64,000 nt of DNA, from positions 2,914,001 to 2,978,000 of the forward strand of contig NZ_JAGQAG010000001.1 of NCBI RefSeq assembly GCF_021405525.1. The letters run 5' to 3'. How positions within the stretch are numbered: the stretch's first letter is position 1; each line of letters opens with the position of its first letter. Source of the stretch: Ruegeria pomeroyi. Its GTDB lineage: Bacteria; Pseudomonadota; Alphaproteobacteria; Rhodobacterales; Rhodobacteraceae. The notes under the pieces were generated by a model, which saw only the letters and a program-made list of their open reading frames with translations, made no database searches and had not been told where the DNA came from. The translations under genes were made by a program, and so were the position numbers. Shown here piece after piece: positions 46,471-56,219 of the stretch.

Positions 46471-48180
46471 TCAGAACAGGAAATAGCGCTGCGCCATCGG
46501 CAGCACCTCGGCAGGTTGGCAGGTCAGCAACACGCCATCGGCGCGAACCTCATAGGTTTCAGGATCGACCTCAATCCGGGGGGTCGCGTTGTTCAGCAGC
46601 AGGTCGCGCTTGCCGATCGCGCGGGTGTTGCGCACGGCAACCGTCTGTTTCGCCAGCCCCAGCCTTGCGCGTACGCCATCGGCCTGCGCCGCCTCGGAGA
46701 CGAAGATCACGGCCGAGTGCTCGACCGAGCGGCCATAGGCGCCCCACATCGGCCGGGAATAGACCGGCTGCGGCGTAGGGATCGAGGCGTTGGGGTCACC
46801 CATCTGCGCACAGACGATGGTGCCGCCCAGCAGCACCATTTCCGGTTTCACCCCGAAGAAAACCGGATCCCACAGGACGAGATCGGCGCGTTTGCCTTCC
46901 TCGATACTGCCGATCTCATGCGCGATGCCGTGGGCGATGGCCGGGTTGATCGTGTATTTCGCGATGTAACGGCGAACCCGGAAATTGTCGTTGTCGCCGC
47001 TTTCCTCTGCCAGCCTGCCGCGCTGTTTCTTCATCTTGTCGGCGGTCTGCCAGGTGCGGATCAGCACCTCACCCACGCGCCCCATCGCCTGACTGTCGCT
47101 GGCGATGATGGAAAACGCGCCCATGTCGTGCAGGATATCCTCTGCCGCGATGGTCTCGCGCCGGATACGGCTTTCGGCAAAGGCCACATCCTCGGGGATC
47201 GACTTGTCCAGGTGGTGACAGACCATCAGCATGTCGAGATGCTCCTCGACCGTGTTCACGGTAAAGGGGCGCGTCGGGTTGGTCGAGGAGGGCAGAACAT
47301 GGTCCTCGCCGCAGATCCTGATGATATCCGGGGCGTGACCGCCACCTGCACCCTCGGTATGAAAGGCATGGATCGTCCGGCCCTTCATGGCCTTGACCGT
47401 ATGTTCCACGAAACCGCTCTCGTTGAGCGTATCGGTGTGGATCATCACCTGCACGTCCATCGCGTCCGCCACCGACAGGCAACAGTCGATCGTCGCTGGT
47501 GTCGTACCCCAGTCTTCGTGCAATTTCAGGGCGCAGGCCCCGGCCAGCACCTGTTCCTCCAGCGCGGCGGGCAGCGCGGCATTGCCCTTGCCCGCAAAGG
47601 CAAGGTTCATCGGAAAGGCATCGGCGGCCTGCAACATCCGCCCGATATGCCAGGGGCCGGGCGTGCACGTGGTGGCCAGCGTGCCATGGGCCGGCCCGGT
47701 GCCGCCGCCCAGCATGGTGGTCAGGCCCGAATGCAGCGCGTCCTCGATCTGTTGCGGGCAGATGAAGTGGATATGACTGTCGAACCCGCCAGCGGTCAGG
47801 ATCCGCCCTTCGCCGGCGATGATCTCGGTGCCCGGTCCGATGATGATGTCAACGCCGGGCTGGGTATCCGGGTTCCCGGCCTTGCCAATCTTGTGAATGC
47901 GCCCGTCTTTGAGGCCGATATCGGCCTTGGTGATGCCCGCGTAATCGACGATCAGCGCGTTGGTGATCACCGTGTCCACCGTCCCCGCCGCACGGGTGGC
48001 CTGCGACTGCCCCATGCCGTCGCGGATGACCTTGCCACCGCCGAACTTGACCTCTTCTCCGTGAACAGTCAGGTCCCGCTCTACCTCGATGATCAGATCG
48101 GTATCGGCCAACCGAATCTTGTCGCCGGTGGTGGGGCCGAACATGGCGGCATAGTCGCTGCGCTTTATCTGTGCCGGCAT
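46471..48180 (-). CDS. ureC: Urease alpha subunit UreC
   Basis: Catalytic subunit with the dinuclear nickel site; hydrolyses urea to ammonia and carbamate. The 569-residue sequence includes [12 protein letters not shown] (Ni ligands), [12 protein letters not shown] (carbamylated Lys), [12 protein letters not shown], the mobile flap MVCHHLDK with Cys-His, and the [16 protein letters not shown] start. All expected catalytic residues are visible. It overlaps ureB by one base. Confidence 0.97.
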   Translation of the reverse strand: MPAQIKRSDYAAMFGPTTGDKIRLADTDLIIEVERDLTVHGEEVKFGGGKVIRDGMGQSQATRAAGTVDTVITNALIVDYAGITKADIGLKDGRIHKIGKAGNPDTQPGVDIIIGPGTEIIAGEGRILTAGGFDSHIHFICPQQIEDALHSGLTTMLGGGTGPAHGTLATTCTPGPWHIGRMLQAADAFPMNLAFAGKGNAALPAALEEQVLAGACALKLHEDWGTTPATIDCCLSVADAMDVQVMIHTDTLNESGFVEHTVKAMKGRTIHAFHTEGAGGGHAPDIIRICGEDHVLPSSTNPTRPFTVNTVEEHLDMLMVCHHLDKSIPEDVAFAESRIRRETIAAEDILHDMGAFSIIASDSQAMGRVGEVLIRTWQTADKMKKQRGRLAEESGDNDNFRVRRYIAKYTINPAIAHGIAHEIGSIEEGKRADLVLWDPVFFGVKPEMVLLGGTIVCAQMGDPNASIPTPQPVYSRPMWGAYGRSVEHSAVIFVSEAAQADGVRARLGLAKQTVAVRNTRAIGKRDLLLNNATPRIEVDPETYEVRADGVLLTCQPAEVLPMAQRYFLF

Positions 48181-48485
48181 CAGAGAGGCCCCATGACCTG
48201 TTGGTTGAACCCGTAGATCTTGCGTGCCCCGCCGATCGGGATCAGCGAGACCTCACGGCTCTGCCCCGGCTCAAAGCGCACGGCGGTGCCCGGTGCGATG
48301 TCCAGCCGCATCCCGCGCGCGGCTGCGCGGTCGAACTGCAAGGCGGGATTGGCCTCGGCGAAATGATAGTGTGACCCGACCTGAACCGGGCGATCGCCGG
48401 TGTTCGACACCATCAGTGTGGTCGCCATGGCATCCGCGTTCAAAAGGATCAGCCCCTCTGCCGGGAACAGCTCTCCCGGGATCAT
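48180..48485 (-). CDS. ureB: Urease beta subunit UreB
   Basis: Structural beta subunit, 101 residues, with [11 protein letters not shown] and [26 protein letters not shown], both family signatures. Separate ureA, ureB and ureC genes are the usual bacterial arrangement. The start overlaps the small upstream gene by four bases (ATGA). Confidence 0.96.
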   Translation of the reverse strand: MIPGELFPAEGLILLNADAMATTLMVSNTGDRPVQVGSHYHFAEANPALQFDRAAARGMRLDIAPGTAVRFEPGQSREVSLIPIGGARKIYGFNQQVMGPL

Positions 48486-48643
48486 CTGGGCAACCGCGAC
48501 AACAGGGCAATGACGATAAGGGCGATCAACGCAAGCCCCACGCCCAGGCTCGCATGATCGCTTCCATGAGCGTGTATATGGGTATCGGTATGGGCCATGG
48601 CGGGGCTTGCGAACACGAGCGCGGCAAACAGCATGCGGGTCAT
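48482..48643 (-). CDS. Small His-rich membrane protein in the urease operon
   Basis: A 53-residue protein. Residues about 1-17 look like a signal peptide ([17 protein letters not shown]). A histidine-rich segment follows ([13 protein letters not shown], five His) and a C-terminal membrane segment ([17 protein letters not shown]). An AAGGAG site precedes the ATG at 48641-48643, and the stop overlaps the ureB start by four bases, so it is a translated member of the operon between ureA and ureB. The His cluster suggests nickel binding at the membrane; that is inference. Confidence 0.78.
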   Translation of the reverse strand: MTRMLFAALVFASPAMAHTDTHIHAHGSDHASLGVGLALIALIVIALLSRLPR

Positions 48644-48661
48644 TGGAAACTCCTTGTCAGA

Positions 48662-48964
48662 TCAGCGGATGGGGTTGTGGACGGTGACCAGCTTGGTTCC
48701 ATCCGGAAAGGTGGCCTCGACCTGAACGTCGTGGATCATCTCGGGCACGCCTTGCATGCATTGATCGCGGGTGACGACCTCGGCCCCGGCCTGCATCATC
48801 TCGGCGACCGAACGGCCGTCGCGGGCGCCCTCGACAACCGCCTCGGTGATCAGGGCAATCGCCTCGGGGTGGTTCAGCTTGACGCCGCGCGCCAGCCGCC
48901 TGCGGGCAACCTCGGCGGCCATCGCGACCAACAGCTTGTCTTTCTCACGCGGTGTCAGGTTCAT
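48662..48964 (-). CDS. ureA: Urease gamma subunit UreA
   Basis: Structural gamma subunit of 100 residues, beginning [13 protein letters not shown] and containing [16 protein letters not shown] and [20 protein letters not shown], the usual start and end of the family. The in-frame ATG farther upstream would overlap ureD and was rejected. Confidence 0.97.
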   Translation of the reverse strand: MNLTPREKDKLLVAMAAEVARRRLARGVKLNHPEAIALITEAVVEGARDGRSVAEMMQAGAEVVTRDQCMQGVPEMIHDVQVEATFPDGTKLVTVHNPIR

Positions 48965-48965
48965 G

Positions 48966-49718
48966 TCAGAGCATCCAGCATCGGGGTAAGGTGTCGTCAT
49001 TGAGCAGGCGCAGAACCGGCAGCAGATCGCGCCTGAGGGTAAAGCTGTTTTCAGCGAGCATCCGGATCACCAGCAGGTCCGGCTTGATCAAACTGGCACC
49101 GGCTGTGTCGGGCAGCAGCGCGCGGACCGGGGTCAACCGCGCCTCGGCGGTTGGCGCGGCCAGAACGACCAGCGCCATTGCCCCGGCGCCATTGGCGATA
49201 TGCGGCCTGGCGAGATGGGCGTGCAGATCGCCAGAGAACCGCATCGCGTCCAGAAAGACCGGCGCCGCGCCGCGCCGGATCTCGACCCGGTCGCGCAGGC
49301 GGATATCGGTCAGGGTCTCTCCCATCGCGGCACGGCCAAAGACCAGCGGCTCGACCATCAGCAGGGTTGCATCCGGCGCCATGTCGATGCGCAGACGACG
49401 ATCCAGCGCGCTGCGGTTGAACAGGATGGTCTCTTGCGGCAGCCAGTTCAGTCTTGCGCCGGGTTCGATCGTCAGGCTTGTAGAGACCTGCCCCCAGCTA
49501 TCGGGTTGCGCCTTGTAGATGCGTTCGCATGCCTGCGAAGTCAGGGTCAGCGTCGTACCCGAGGCGGCCGCGCCGGTGAACCGGAACCTGTCCCCCCCGG
49601 TAATGCCACCCGCGGTGTTCAGCAGGACCGCGTCCAATCCCCGGCCCGCCGGGCGGGGAAACAGGCATTTGAACGACCCCGCCTGATGCAGGTGGTCCAG
49701 AACAGACCTGTCGCCCAA
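48966..49718 (-). CDS. ureD: Urease accessory protein UreD (start uncertain)
   Basis: Scaffold for nickel insertion with UreF and UreG. From the TTG at 49716-49718 it has 250 residues, with [16 protein letters not shown] and [14 protein letters not shown] typical of UreD. Family resemblance ([19 protein letters not shown]) continues upstream of this TTG to about 49765. The open frame there contains no ATG or GTG before a stop at 49812-49814. Either an unusual start codon is used or a small frameshift separates it from the ATG at 49831-49833 in another frame. Confidence 0.88.
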   Translation of the reverse strand: MGDRSVLDHLHQAGSFKCLFPRPAGRGLDAVLLNTAGGITGGDRFRFTGAAASGTTLTLTSQACERIYKAQPDSWGQVSTSLTIEPGARLNWLPQETILFNRSALDRRLRIDMAPDATLLMVEPLVFGRAAMGETLTDIRLRDRVEIRRGAAPVFLDAMRFSGDLHAHLARPHIANGAGAMALVVLAAPTAEARLTPVRALLPDTAGASLIKPDLLVIRMLAENSFTLRRDLLPVLRLLNDDTLPRCWML

Positions 49719-49833
49719 AGGCTTGGTGCGCAGCCGAATCGCACCCTTCGCGCGCGGGGCCGCCTGTGCCTTGTCGGGCGATATGGGAGCAAGGTGGGTA
49801 ATGGGGCACCTTCAACGGGCTGTTTCGCACCAC

Positions 49834-50181
49834 CTGTTTCGCCGCTGCAGCGTCAGAGCACTATTCCACCATGCGGCCAGCCGGCCAGATTCCCTCGCCC
49901 CTGATCATCTTTTAGGCAGCAGTCCGGCCCACAGATCAAAAAACGGGCAGATACAGCCGAAATGTGGAAATGCTGAACAGGCCGGTTGCGCAAATTGCTG
50001 CAATGCAGAAATCGTATGAATGCCCACAGCGGAGAGACATTCCGAAGGGTGTGTGACGGCTGCGCGAATTGGACCTCGGACACAACCGCCACACGGAACG
50101 CAACAACAGTTGCGGGGATCAGGTAGTAGAAGAGCACGCCGTGACGCAAGCCCTCTCTCCCGGCCCCGCCAGGAGGATCAT
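49834..50181. promoter_or_regulatory. Divergent control region of urease and urea-transport operons
   Basis: About 350 bases without a gene. A pair of adjacent palindromes, TTGCGCAA (49986-49993) and ATTGC-T-GCAAT (49994-50004), is the most conspicuous feature and may be an operator. No convincing sigma54 -24/-12 pair was found; the nearest GG/GC pair is one base off spacing. An AGGAGG ribosome site at the right end serves urtA. Confidence 0.5.
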
Positions 50182-51462
50182 ATGACATCTTTCAAATCCA
50201 CACTTGCCGGTTCGGTCGTATTTGCCGCCATGGCCACCGCAACGCTTGCGGTCGAAGACACGATCAAGGTGGGCGTGCTGCATTCGCTGTCGGGCACCAT
50301 GGCGATTTCGGAGACCACGCTGAAGGACACGATGCTGATGCTGATCGACCAACAGAACGCCAAGGGCGGGCTGCTGGGCAAGCAGCTTGAGGCGGTCGTG
50401 GTCGACCCGGCCTCGGACTGGCCGCTGTTCGCCGAAAAGGCGCGCGAATTGCTGACCGTGCACGAGGTCGACGTGATCTTTGGCAACTGGACCTCGGTCA
50501 GCCGCAAATCGGTTCTGCCGGTGATCGAAGAGCTGAACGGGCTGCTGTTCTACCCGGTGCAATACGAGGGCGAGGAATCGTCGAAAAACGTGTTCTACAC
50601 CGGCGCCGCCCCGAACCAGCAGGCGATCCCGGCCACCGATTATTTCCTGGATGAACTGGGAGTCGAGAAATTCGCGCTGCTGGGCACCGACTATGTCTAT
50701 CCGCGTACCACCAACAACATCCTCGAAAGCTATCTGAAGCAGAAGGGCATCGCCGACGAGGATATCTTTGTCAATTACACGCCTTTCGGCCATTCCGACT
50801 GGTCCAAGATCGTGGCCGATGTGGTCGCCCTGGGCGCGGATGGCAAGAAGGTGGGCGTCATCTCGACCATCAACGGGGATGCCAATATCGGGTTCTACAA
50901 GGAGCTGGCGGCGGCCGGTGTTTCGGCGGATGACATCCCCGTCGTGGCCTTCTCGGTGGGCGAGGAAGAACTGTCGGGTCTGGATACCACCAACCTTGTC
51001 GGCCACCTTGCAGCCTGGAACTATTTCCAGTCGGCCGATACCGAGGCCAATGCCGAATTCGTCGAGACCTGGAAGGCCACAATGGGCGAGGATCGGGTCA
51101 CCAACGACCCGATGGAGGCGCATTACATCGGTTTCAACATGTGGGTGAACGCCGCGACACAAGCGGGTTCGACCGAGGTCGACGCGGTGCGGGCCGCCAT
51201 GTACGGTCAGGAATTCCCGAACCTGACCGGCGGCACCGCGGTCATGCTGCCGAACCACCATCTGGCCAAGCCGGTCCTGATCGGCGAAATCCAGGCCGAC
51301 GGTCAGTTCGACATCATCAGCGAGACCGACGTGGTGCCGGGCGACGCCTGGACCGACTATCTGCCGGAATCCGCCGTCCTGAAATCGGATTGGAAGGATC
51401 TGGGCTGCGGCATGTACAACACCCAGACCCAGACCTGCGTTCAGACCCTGTCGAACTACTGA
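50182..51462 (+). CDS. urtA: Urea ABC transporter substrate-binding protein UrtA
   Basis: Periplasmic urea receptor of 426 residues with a Sec signal peptide (MTSFKSTLAGSVVFAAMATA). The family block IKVGVLHSLSGTMAISETTLKDTMLMLI and PFGHSDWSKIVADV are typical of UrtA/FmdD-type binding proteins. An AGGAGG site lies upstream of the ATG at 50182. Adjacent urease genes make urea, rather than short amides, the likely substrate. Confidence 0.94.
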   Translation: MTSFKSTLAGSVVFAAMATATLAVEDTIKVGVLHSLSGTMAISETTLKDTMLMLIDQQNAKGGLLGKQLEAVVVDPASDWPLFAEKARELLTVHEVDVIFGNWTSVSRKSVLPVIEELNGLLFYPVQYEGEESSKNVFYTGAAPNQQAIPATDYFLDELGVEKFALLGTDYVYPRTTNNILESYLKQKGIADEDIFVNYTPFGHSDWSKIVADVVALGADGKKVGVISTINGDANIGFYKELAAAGVSADDIPVVAFSVGEEELSGLDTTNLVGHLAAWNYFQSADTEANAEFVETWKATMGEDRVTNDPMEAHYIGFNMWVNAATQAGSTEVDAVRAAMYGQEFPNLTGGTAVMLPNHHLAKPVLIGEIQADGQFDIISETDVVPGDAWTDYLPESAVLKSDWKDLGCGMYNTQTQTCVQTLSNY

Positions 51463-51521
51463 TCCCAATTGCAAGGCGGGCGCCCTGCCCGCCTTGCCTC
51501 AGGACATCCGGGTTTCACCAC

Positions 51522-53474
51522 ATGTTTAGACTTTTCCTCGCGAGCCTCGCACTCGTGGGCACCTGCCTGACGGCCTCGGCGCAAGAGGCCGCATTGCAGA
51601 CAATCCTGCAAGAACATCGGGCGACGATTGCCGAAAGCTCGCGCAAGACGATCGGACCGGCGATTGACGCGATTGCCGCCAGCGGCTTGCCGCAGGCCCA
51701 ACGGATGCTCGAGACATGGGCCGCCAAGGACATGTGGATGCGCAAATCCGACGGTCTCTTCTTTGCCGGTAGAAAGGGTGAGGGGCGCACTTATGTCCTG
51801 ACCGATTTCGATACCGGCGCGACCGTCGGCAGCTTTGCCTCGTCCGAACTGGCGCAGCTGAAACCCAATAGCGGCATACGGGCGATGATCGGCACCGCGC
51901 TGGTGCGGTTCCAGCTGTCCGACCCCGACCGGGGCAAGCGGCTGTCTGCGCTCGATTCGATCCAGCGCGCGCCCGAAGCCGTCCTTTTGCCCCCCTTGCG
52001 CGCGTCGATCGAAGCTGAACCGGACGTCGAGATCAAGATGCGCAAGCAGCGGCTGGAGCGGTTGCTGACCATCGGCTACGACACCGACCACCGCGCCCGT
52101 GTTCAGGCCATCGACGACATGTCCGACGGGCTCGGCCTCGACCTGCGCGCCGCCCTGAACCCTTTGCTCGTCACGTCCCGCCATGTGGCGCCCGCGCTGC
52201 CGGATGAGGCCAATATCGCCGCCGTTCTCGAACCGGGACGAGAGGGTCTGTCCGTTGTCGACGCCTATGACCTGCTCGTCGCAAGGGATCTCGCCCCGCC
52301 ACGCGTTTCGCAAGACGACATTCGAAATGCCCTGGCGGCACATATCGTTGGCGGGCGCGTCGGCGACGTGCCGGTCGCGCAACTCGATACCGATGCCGCG
52401 CGCGCGCAGGCCTATGCCGCATTGGCCCGGGCCGGCGCGGTGCCCGCGCTGGTCACCCAGGCCGATATGGCCGCCGCGGTGGCCGGGCATGTGTTTTTCG
52501 ATGCCTATGTCGAACCGTCACGGGCTGTCACCGAGGCGGCCCAACAGGCATTGGACCGGATCGACCTGAAGGTCGGCATGAACCAGACGCTCGACCTGGC
52601 GCTGGATGCGGTCTCGTTGGCGTCGATCTACTTCCTTGCGGCCATCGGACTGGCCATCACCTTTGGCGTGATGGGAGTGATCAACATGGCCCATGGCGAG
52701 TTCATCATGATGGGCGCCTATACCGGCTATGTGGTGCAACAGGTCATCCCGGATCACACGCTCTCGATCATCGTCGCGATCCCGATGGCCTTTGCCGTCA
52801 CCTTTGCCGCCGGCGTCGCGATGGAGCGGCTGGTGATCCGCTGGCTCTATGCCCGCCCGCTCGAGACCCTGCTTGCCACCTTTGGCATCTCGATCGCGCT
52901 GCAACAGCTGGCCAAGAACATCTTTGGCACCCAGGCCCGCCCGCTGACGGCACCCGGCTGGCTGGATGGGGCATGGGTGCTCAACGATGTGGTGTCGATC
53001 AGCTATATCCGCATCGCCATCTTCGTGCTGGCGCTGATCTTTCTGGCGCTGTTCCTCTATATCGCGAAACGCACCCGGCTCGGCCTTGAAATGCGGGCGG
53101 TGACGCAGAACCCGCGCATGGCAGGATCAATGGGCATCAACCCCGGCCGGGTGAACATGCTGACCTTTGGGCTGGGTTCGGGCATTGCCGGGATCGCCGG
53201 CGTCGCCATCGGTCTCTTTGCCAAGGTCACGTCGGATTTGGGCAGCGACTATATCGTGCAAAGCTTCATGACCGTGGTTGTCGGCGGTGTCGGCAACATC
53301 TGGGGCGCGCTGGCCGGGGCCGGAATGATCGGTTTCCTGCAAAAGGGGATCGAATGGATGAACCCGTCCAATACCCTCGCAGCCCAGACCTACATGATCG
53401 TCTTCATCATCATTTTCATCCAGTTCCGGCCAAGGGGCATCATCGCCCTCAAGGGCCGCGCCGCGGGGGATTGA
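51522..53474 (+). CDS. urtB: Urea ABC transporter permease UrtB
   Basis: Inner-membrane permease of 650 residues. The N-terminal signal peptide (ending ASA-QEA) and a soluble helical extension of about 340 residues are typical of UrtB and precede the LivH-type membrane domain (TFGVMGVINMAHGEFIMMGAYTGYVV, then ARPLETLLATFGISIALQQL). The role of the extension is unknown. The start at 51522 follows the UrtA stop by 59 bases. Confidence 0.94.
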   Translation: MFRLFLASLALVGTCLTASAQEAALQTILQEHRATIAESSRKTIGPAIDAIAASGLPQAQRMLETWAAKDMWMRKSDGLFFAGRKGEGRTYVLTDFDTGATVGSFASSELAQLKPNSGIRAMIGTALVRFQLSDPDRGKRLSALDSIQRAPEAVLLPPLRASIEAEPDVEIKMRKQRLERLLTIGYDTDHRARVQAIDDMSDGLGLDLRAALNPLLVTSRHVAPALPDEANIAAVLEPGREGLSVVDAYDLLVARDLAPPRVSQDDIRNALAAHIVGGRVGDVPVAQLDTDAARAQAYAALARAGAVPALVTQADMAAAVAGHVFFDAYVEPSRAVTEAAQQALDRIDLKVGMNQTLDLALDAVSLASIYFLAAIGLAITFGVMGVINMAHGEFIMMGAYTGYVVQQVIPDHTLSIIVAIPMAFAVTFAAGVAMERLVIRWLYARPLETLLATFGISIALQQLAKNIFGTQARPLTAPGWLDGAWVLNDVVSISYIRIAIFVLALIFLALFLYIAKRTRLGLEMRAVTQNPRMAGSMGINPGRVNMLTFGLGSGIAGIAGVAIGLFAKVTSDLGSDYIVQSFMTVVVGGVGNIWGALAGAGMIGFLQKGIEWMNPSNTLAAQTYMIVFIIIFIQFRPRGIIALKGRAAGD

Positions 53475-53477
53475 GCC

Positions 53478-54707
53478 ATGGACCGCAGCTTTGTTGCAAG
53501 AAACCCGTCGGTGCTGGTCTTTCTGGCCTTGCTGTCGCTGTTCACCCTCGTCGTCACCGTTCTGTCAGAGGGCTTTGGCATCGGCGTGATCTCGACCAGT
53601 TTCGTCAAGACGCTGGGCAAGACCCTGTGCCTGTGCCTGATCGCGGTGGCGATGGATCTGGTCTGGGGCTTTACCGGCATCCTGTCGCTGGGCCATTTCG
53701 CCTTTTTCGGGCTGGGTGGCTACATGATCGGCATGTGGCTGATGTATGAGCGCACCCGCCTGATCGTGGTCGATGCAATGTCCCAGGCCGAGATCCCGCC
53801 GACCCCATCCGAGGTGGTCGATGCAATCGGCAGCCAGATCTTCGGCGTGGTCGGATCATCCGAGTTTCCCTTGGTCTGGGCCTTTGCCGACAGTCTGGCG
53901 CTGCAACTGATGCTGGTGGTGCTGGTGCCGGGCCTGCTGGCGCTGGTCTTTGGCTGGCTGGCCTTTCGCAGCCGCGTGACCGGCGTGTACCTGTCCATCC
54001 TGACCCAGGCGATGACGCTGGCACTGGCGCTCTACCTGTTCCAGAACGACAGCGGTCTGCGCGGCAATAACGGCCTGTCCGGCCTGCAAAACCTGCCGGG
54101 TGTCACCGCCGCGCAGGATATCGTGTCGATCTGGTTCCTCTGGGCCTCGGCGCTGGCGCTGGGTCTGGGGTACCTGCTGGCCGCCTGGATCGTGGCGGGC
54201 AAGTTCGGCTCGGTGATCCGCGGCATCCGCGACAACGAGGCACGGGTCCGCTTTCTGGGCTACTCGGTCGAGGTCTACAAGCTGGCGGTGTTCACCCTGA
54301 CCGCCTGTCTCGCGGCCATCGCGGGCGCGCTTTACTATCCGCAGGCGGGCATCATCAACCCCGAGGAGATGGCGCCCATCGCCTCGATCTATCTGGCCGT
54401 CTGGGTGGCGATCGGCGGGCGCGGGCGTCTTTATGGCGCGGTGATCGGGGCGGCCTTTGTCAGCCTGCTCAGCACCTGGTTCACCGGCGGCCAGGCCCCG
54501 GATATCCCGCTGGGTTTCTACACGATCAAATGGGTCGACTGGTGGCAGGTGCTGCTGGGCGGTTCCTTTGTGCTGGTCACCCTGTTCGCACCGCAGGGGA
54601 TCGGAGGGCTTTTCGACCTCTGGTCGAACCGGCGGCACCCGGATCGCCATGGCGCCAATCTGGGCCCCGACGCCGGTTCCCTGCGGGAAAAGGAGGCAAC
54701 GCAATGA
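53478..54707 (+). CDS. urtC: Urea ABC transporter permease UrtC
   Basis: Second LivM-type permease, 409 residues with about ten membrane segments. Motifs are FTGILSLGHFAFFGLGGYMIGM and SVIRGIRDNEARVRFLGYSVEVYKLAVF. The C-terminus is rich in Arg and Asp. It starts three bases after urtB and overlaps urtD by four bases. Confidence 0.94.
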   Translation: MDRSFVARNPSVLVFLALLSLFTLVVTVLSEGFGIGVISTSFVKTLGKTLCLCLIAVAMDLVWGFTGILSLGHFAFFGLGGYMIGMWLMYERTRLIVVDAMSQAEIPPTPSEVVDAIGSQIFGVVGSSEFPLVWAFADSLALQLMLVVLVPGLLALVFGWLAFRSRVTGVYLSILTQAMTLALALYLFQNDSGLRGNNGLSGLQNLPGVTAAQDIVSIWFLWASALALGLGYLLAAWIVAGKFGSVIRGIRDNEARVRFLGYSVEVYKLAVFTLTACLAAIAGALYYPQAGIINPEEMAPIASIYLAVWVAIGGRGRLYGAVIGAAFVSLLSTWFTGGQAPDIPLGFYTIKWVDWWQVLLGGSFVLVTLFAPQGIGGLFDLWSNRRHPDRHGANLGPDAGSLREKEATQ

Positions 54708-55444
54708 GCACCCTGCTGGAAGTGAGCGGCGTCTCGGTCTCGTTCGACGGATTTCGCGCGATCAACAACCTGTCGTTCCGCATCGGCAACGCCGAACTGC
54801 GCGCCGTGATCGGGCCGAACGGCGCGGGAAAGACCACGTTCATGGATATCATCACCGGCAAGACGCGCCCCGACGAGGGCCGCGTGATCTGGGGCGAGAA
54901 ATCCGTGTCGCTGCTGCGCCTGAGCGAGGCCGCGATCGCGCAGATGGGCATCGGGCGCAAGTTCCAGAAACCCACCGTGTTCGAAGACCAGACCGTGCAA
55001 GAGAACCTGTTGATGGCGCTGAAGAACACGCGCGGCTGGCTGGGCGTGCTCTTCTATCACCCGACGGCAACCGATCTGCAAAAGGTCGATGATCTGGCGA
55101 CCGAAATCGGCCTGTGGCAAGAGCTGACGCGCAAGTCCGGCGAATTGAGCCATGGTCAGAAGCAATGGCTGGAAATCGGCATGCTGCTGGCGCAGGAACC
55201 GCGCCTGTTGCTGGTGGACGAACCCGCCGCCGGGATGTCCCCACAAGAACGCGAACACACCACCGACCTGCTGGTACAGGCTGCCAGGACCCGCGCCGTT
55301 GTGGTTGTCGAACATGACATGGAATTTGTCCGGCGCCTGAACTGTAAGGTCACCGTGCTGCACGAAGGGTCGGTTCTGGCCGAAGGCAGCCTTGACCACG
55401 TGACCTCCAATCAGGACGTCATCGACGTTTACCTGGGACGCTAG
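54704..55444 (+). CDS. urtD: Urea ABC transporter ATPase UrtD
   Basis: LivG-type ATPase of 246 residues. Walker A GPNGAGKTT, the signature LSHGQKQWLEIGM, Walker B LLLVDEPAAGMS and the H-loop VEHDMEFV are all present. It couples ATP hydrolysis to UrtBC. The ATG at 54704 overlaps the urtC stop; a longer in-frame extension was rejected. Confidence 0.95.
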   Translation: MSTLLEVSGVSVSFDGFRAINNLSFRIGNAELRAVIGPNGAGKTTFMDIITGKTRPDEGRVIWGEKSVSLLRLSEAAIAQMGIGRKFQKPTVFEDQTVQENLLMALKNTRGWLGVLFYHPTATDLQKVDDLATEIGLWQELTRKSGELSHGQKQWLEIGMLLAQEPRLLLVDEPAAGMSPQEREHTTDLLVQAARTRAVVVVEHDMEFVRRLNCKVTVLHEGSVLAEGSLDHVTSNQDVIDVYLGR

Positions 55445-55447
55445 ACC

Positions 55448-56143
55448 ATGCTGAAACTGACCGATCTGACCTTGCACTACGGGCATTCGCAAATCCTCAA
55501 CGGTATCTCGATGGAGGCCAGGCAGGGCGAGGTGACATGTGTGATGGGCACCAATGGCGTCGGCAAGACCAGCCTGATGAAGGCGATCTCGGGCACGCAT
55601 CCGCGCTCGGGCGGCACGCTGGAACTGGATGGCGAGCAAGTCGGCATCTTGCCTGCACACGGGATGGCCTGGAAAGGCGTCGCCTATGTGCCGCAGGGGC
55701 GCGAGATCTTTCCGCTGCTGACGGTACGCGAAAACCTGGAAACCGGCTTTGCCTGTCTGCCCAAGGATGCGCATGTCATCCCCGACGAGATCTTTGACCT
55801 GTTCCCGGTGCTCAAGCAGATGCAGAACCGGCGCGGCGGCGATCTTTCAGGGGGCCAGCAGCAGCAACTGGCCATCGCCCGTGCGCTGATCACCAGACCG
55901 CGCCTGCTGCTTCTGGACGAACCCACCGAAGGCATCCAGCCCAACATCATCCAGCAGATCGGAGAGGTCATCCGGCATCTCAGGGCCTCGGGTGACATGG
56001 CCATCGTGCTGGTCGAGCAGTATTTCGATTTCGCCTATGAACTTGCCGACCGGATATTGGTGCTGCGGCGCGGAGAAGTCATCACCCGCGGCAGCAAGGC
56101 GGACCTGTCGCGAGAGGCGGTCTTGGACGGGATCTCTGTCTGA
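55448..56143 (+). CDS. urtE: Urea ABC transporter ATPase UrtE
   Basis: LivF-type ATPase of 231 residues, with the P-loop GTNGVGKTS, signature LSGGQQQQLAIARAL, Walker B LLLLDEPTEGIQPN and H-loop VEQYFDFA. It lies three bases after urtD and ends the operon; the next gene converges. Confidence 0.95.
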   Translation: MLKLTDLTLHYGHSQILNGISMEARQGEVTCVMGTNGVGKTSLMKAISGTHPRSGGTLELDGEQVGILPAHGMAWKGVAYVPQGREIFPLLTVRENLETGFACLPKDAHVIPDEIFDLFPVLKQMQNRRGGDLSGGQQQQLAIARALITRPRLLLLDEPTEGIQPNIIQQIGEVIRHLRASGDMAIVLVEQYFDFAYELADRILVLRRGEVITRGSKADLSREAVLDGISV

Positions 56144-56219
56144 GCGCAAGACCGCCCCCGAGAACCGCCCCGCTTGCGCTGTTCGCGGCGGCGGTTCCCT
56201 GCTGCACTTGCTGCATCCG

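Noticed and set aside
49981-50004. Sigma54-type -24/-12 promoter upstream of urtA
   Set aside because: The GG and GC dinucleotides are one base too far apart and the flanking bases do not match TGGCAC-N5-TTGC.
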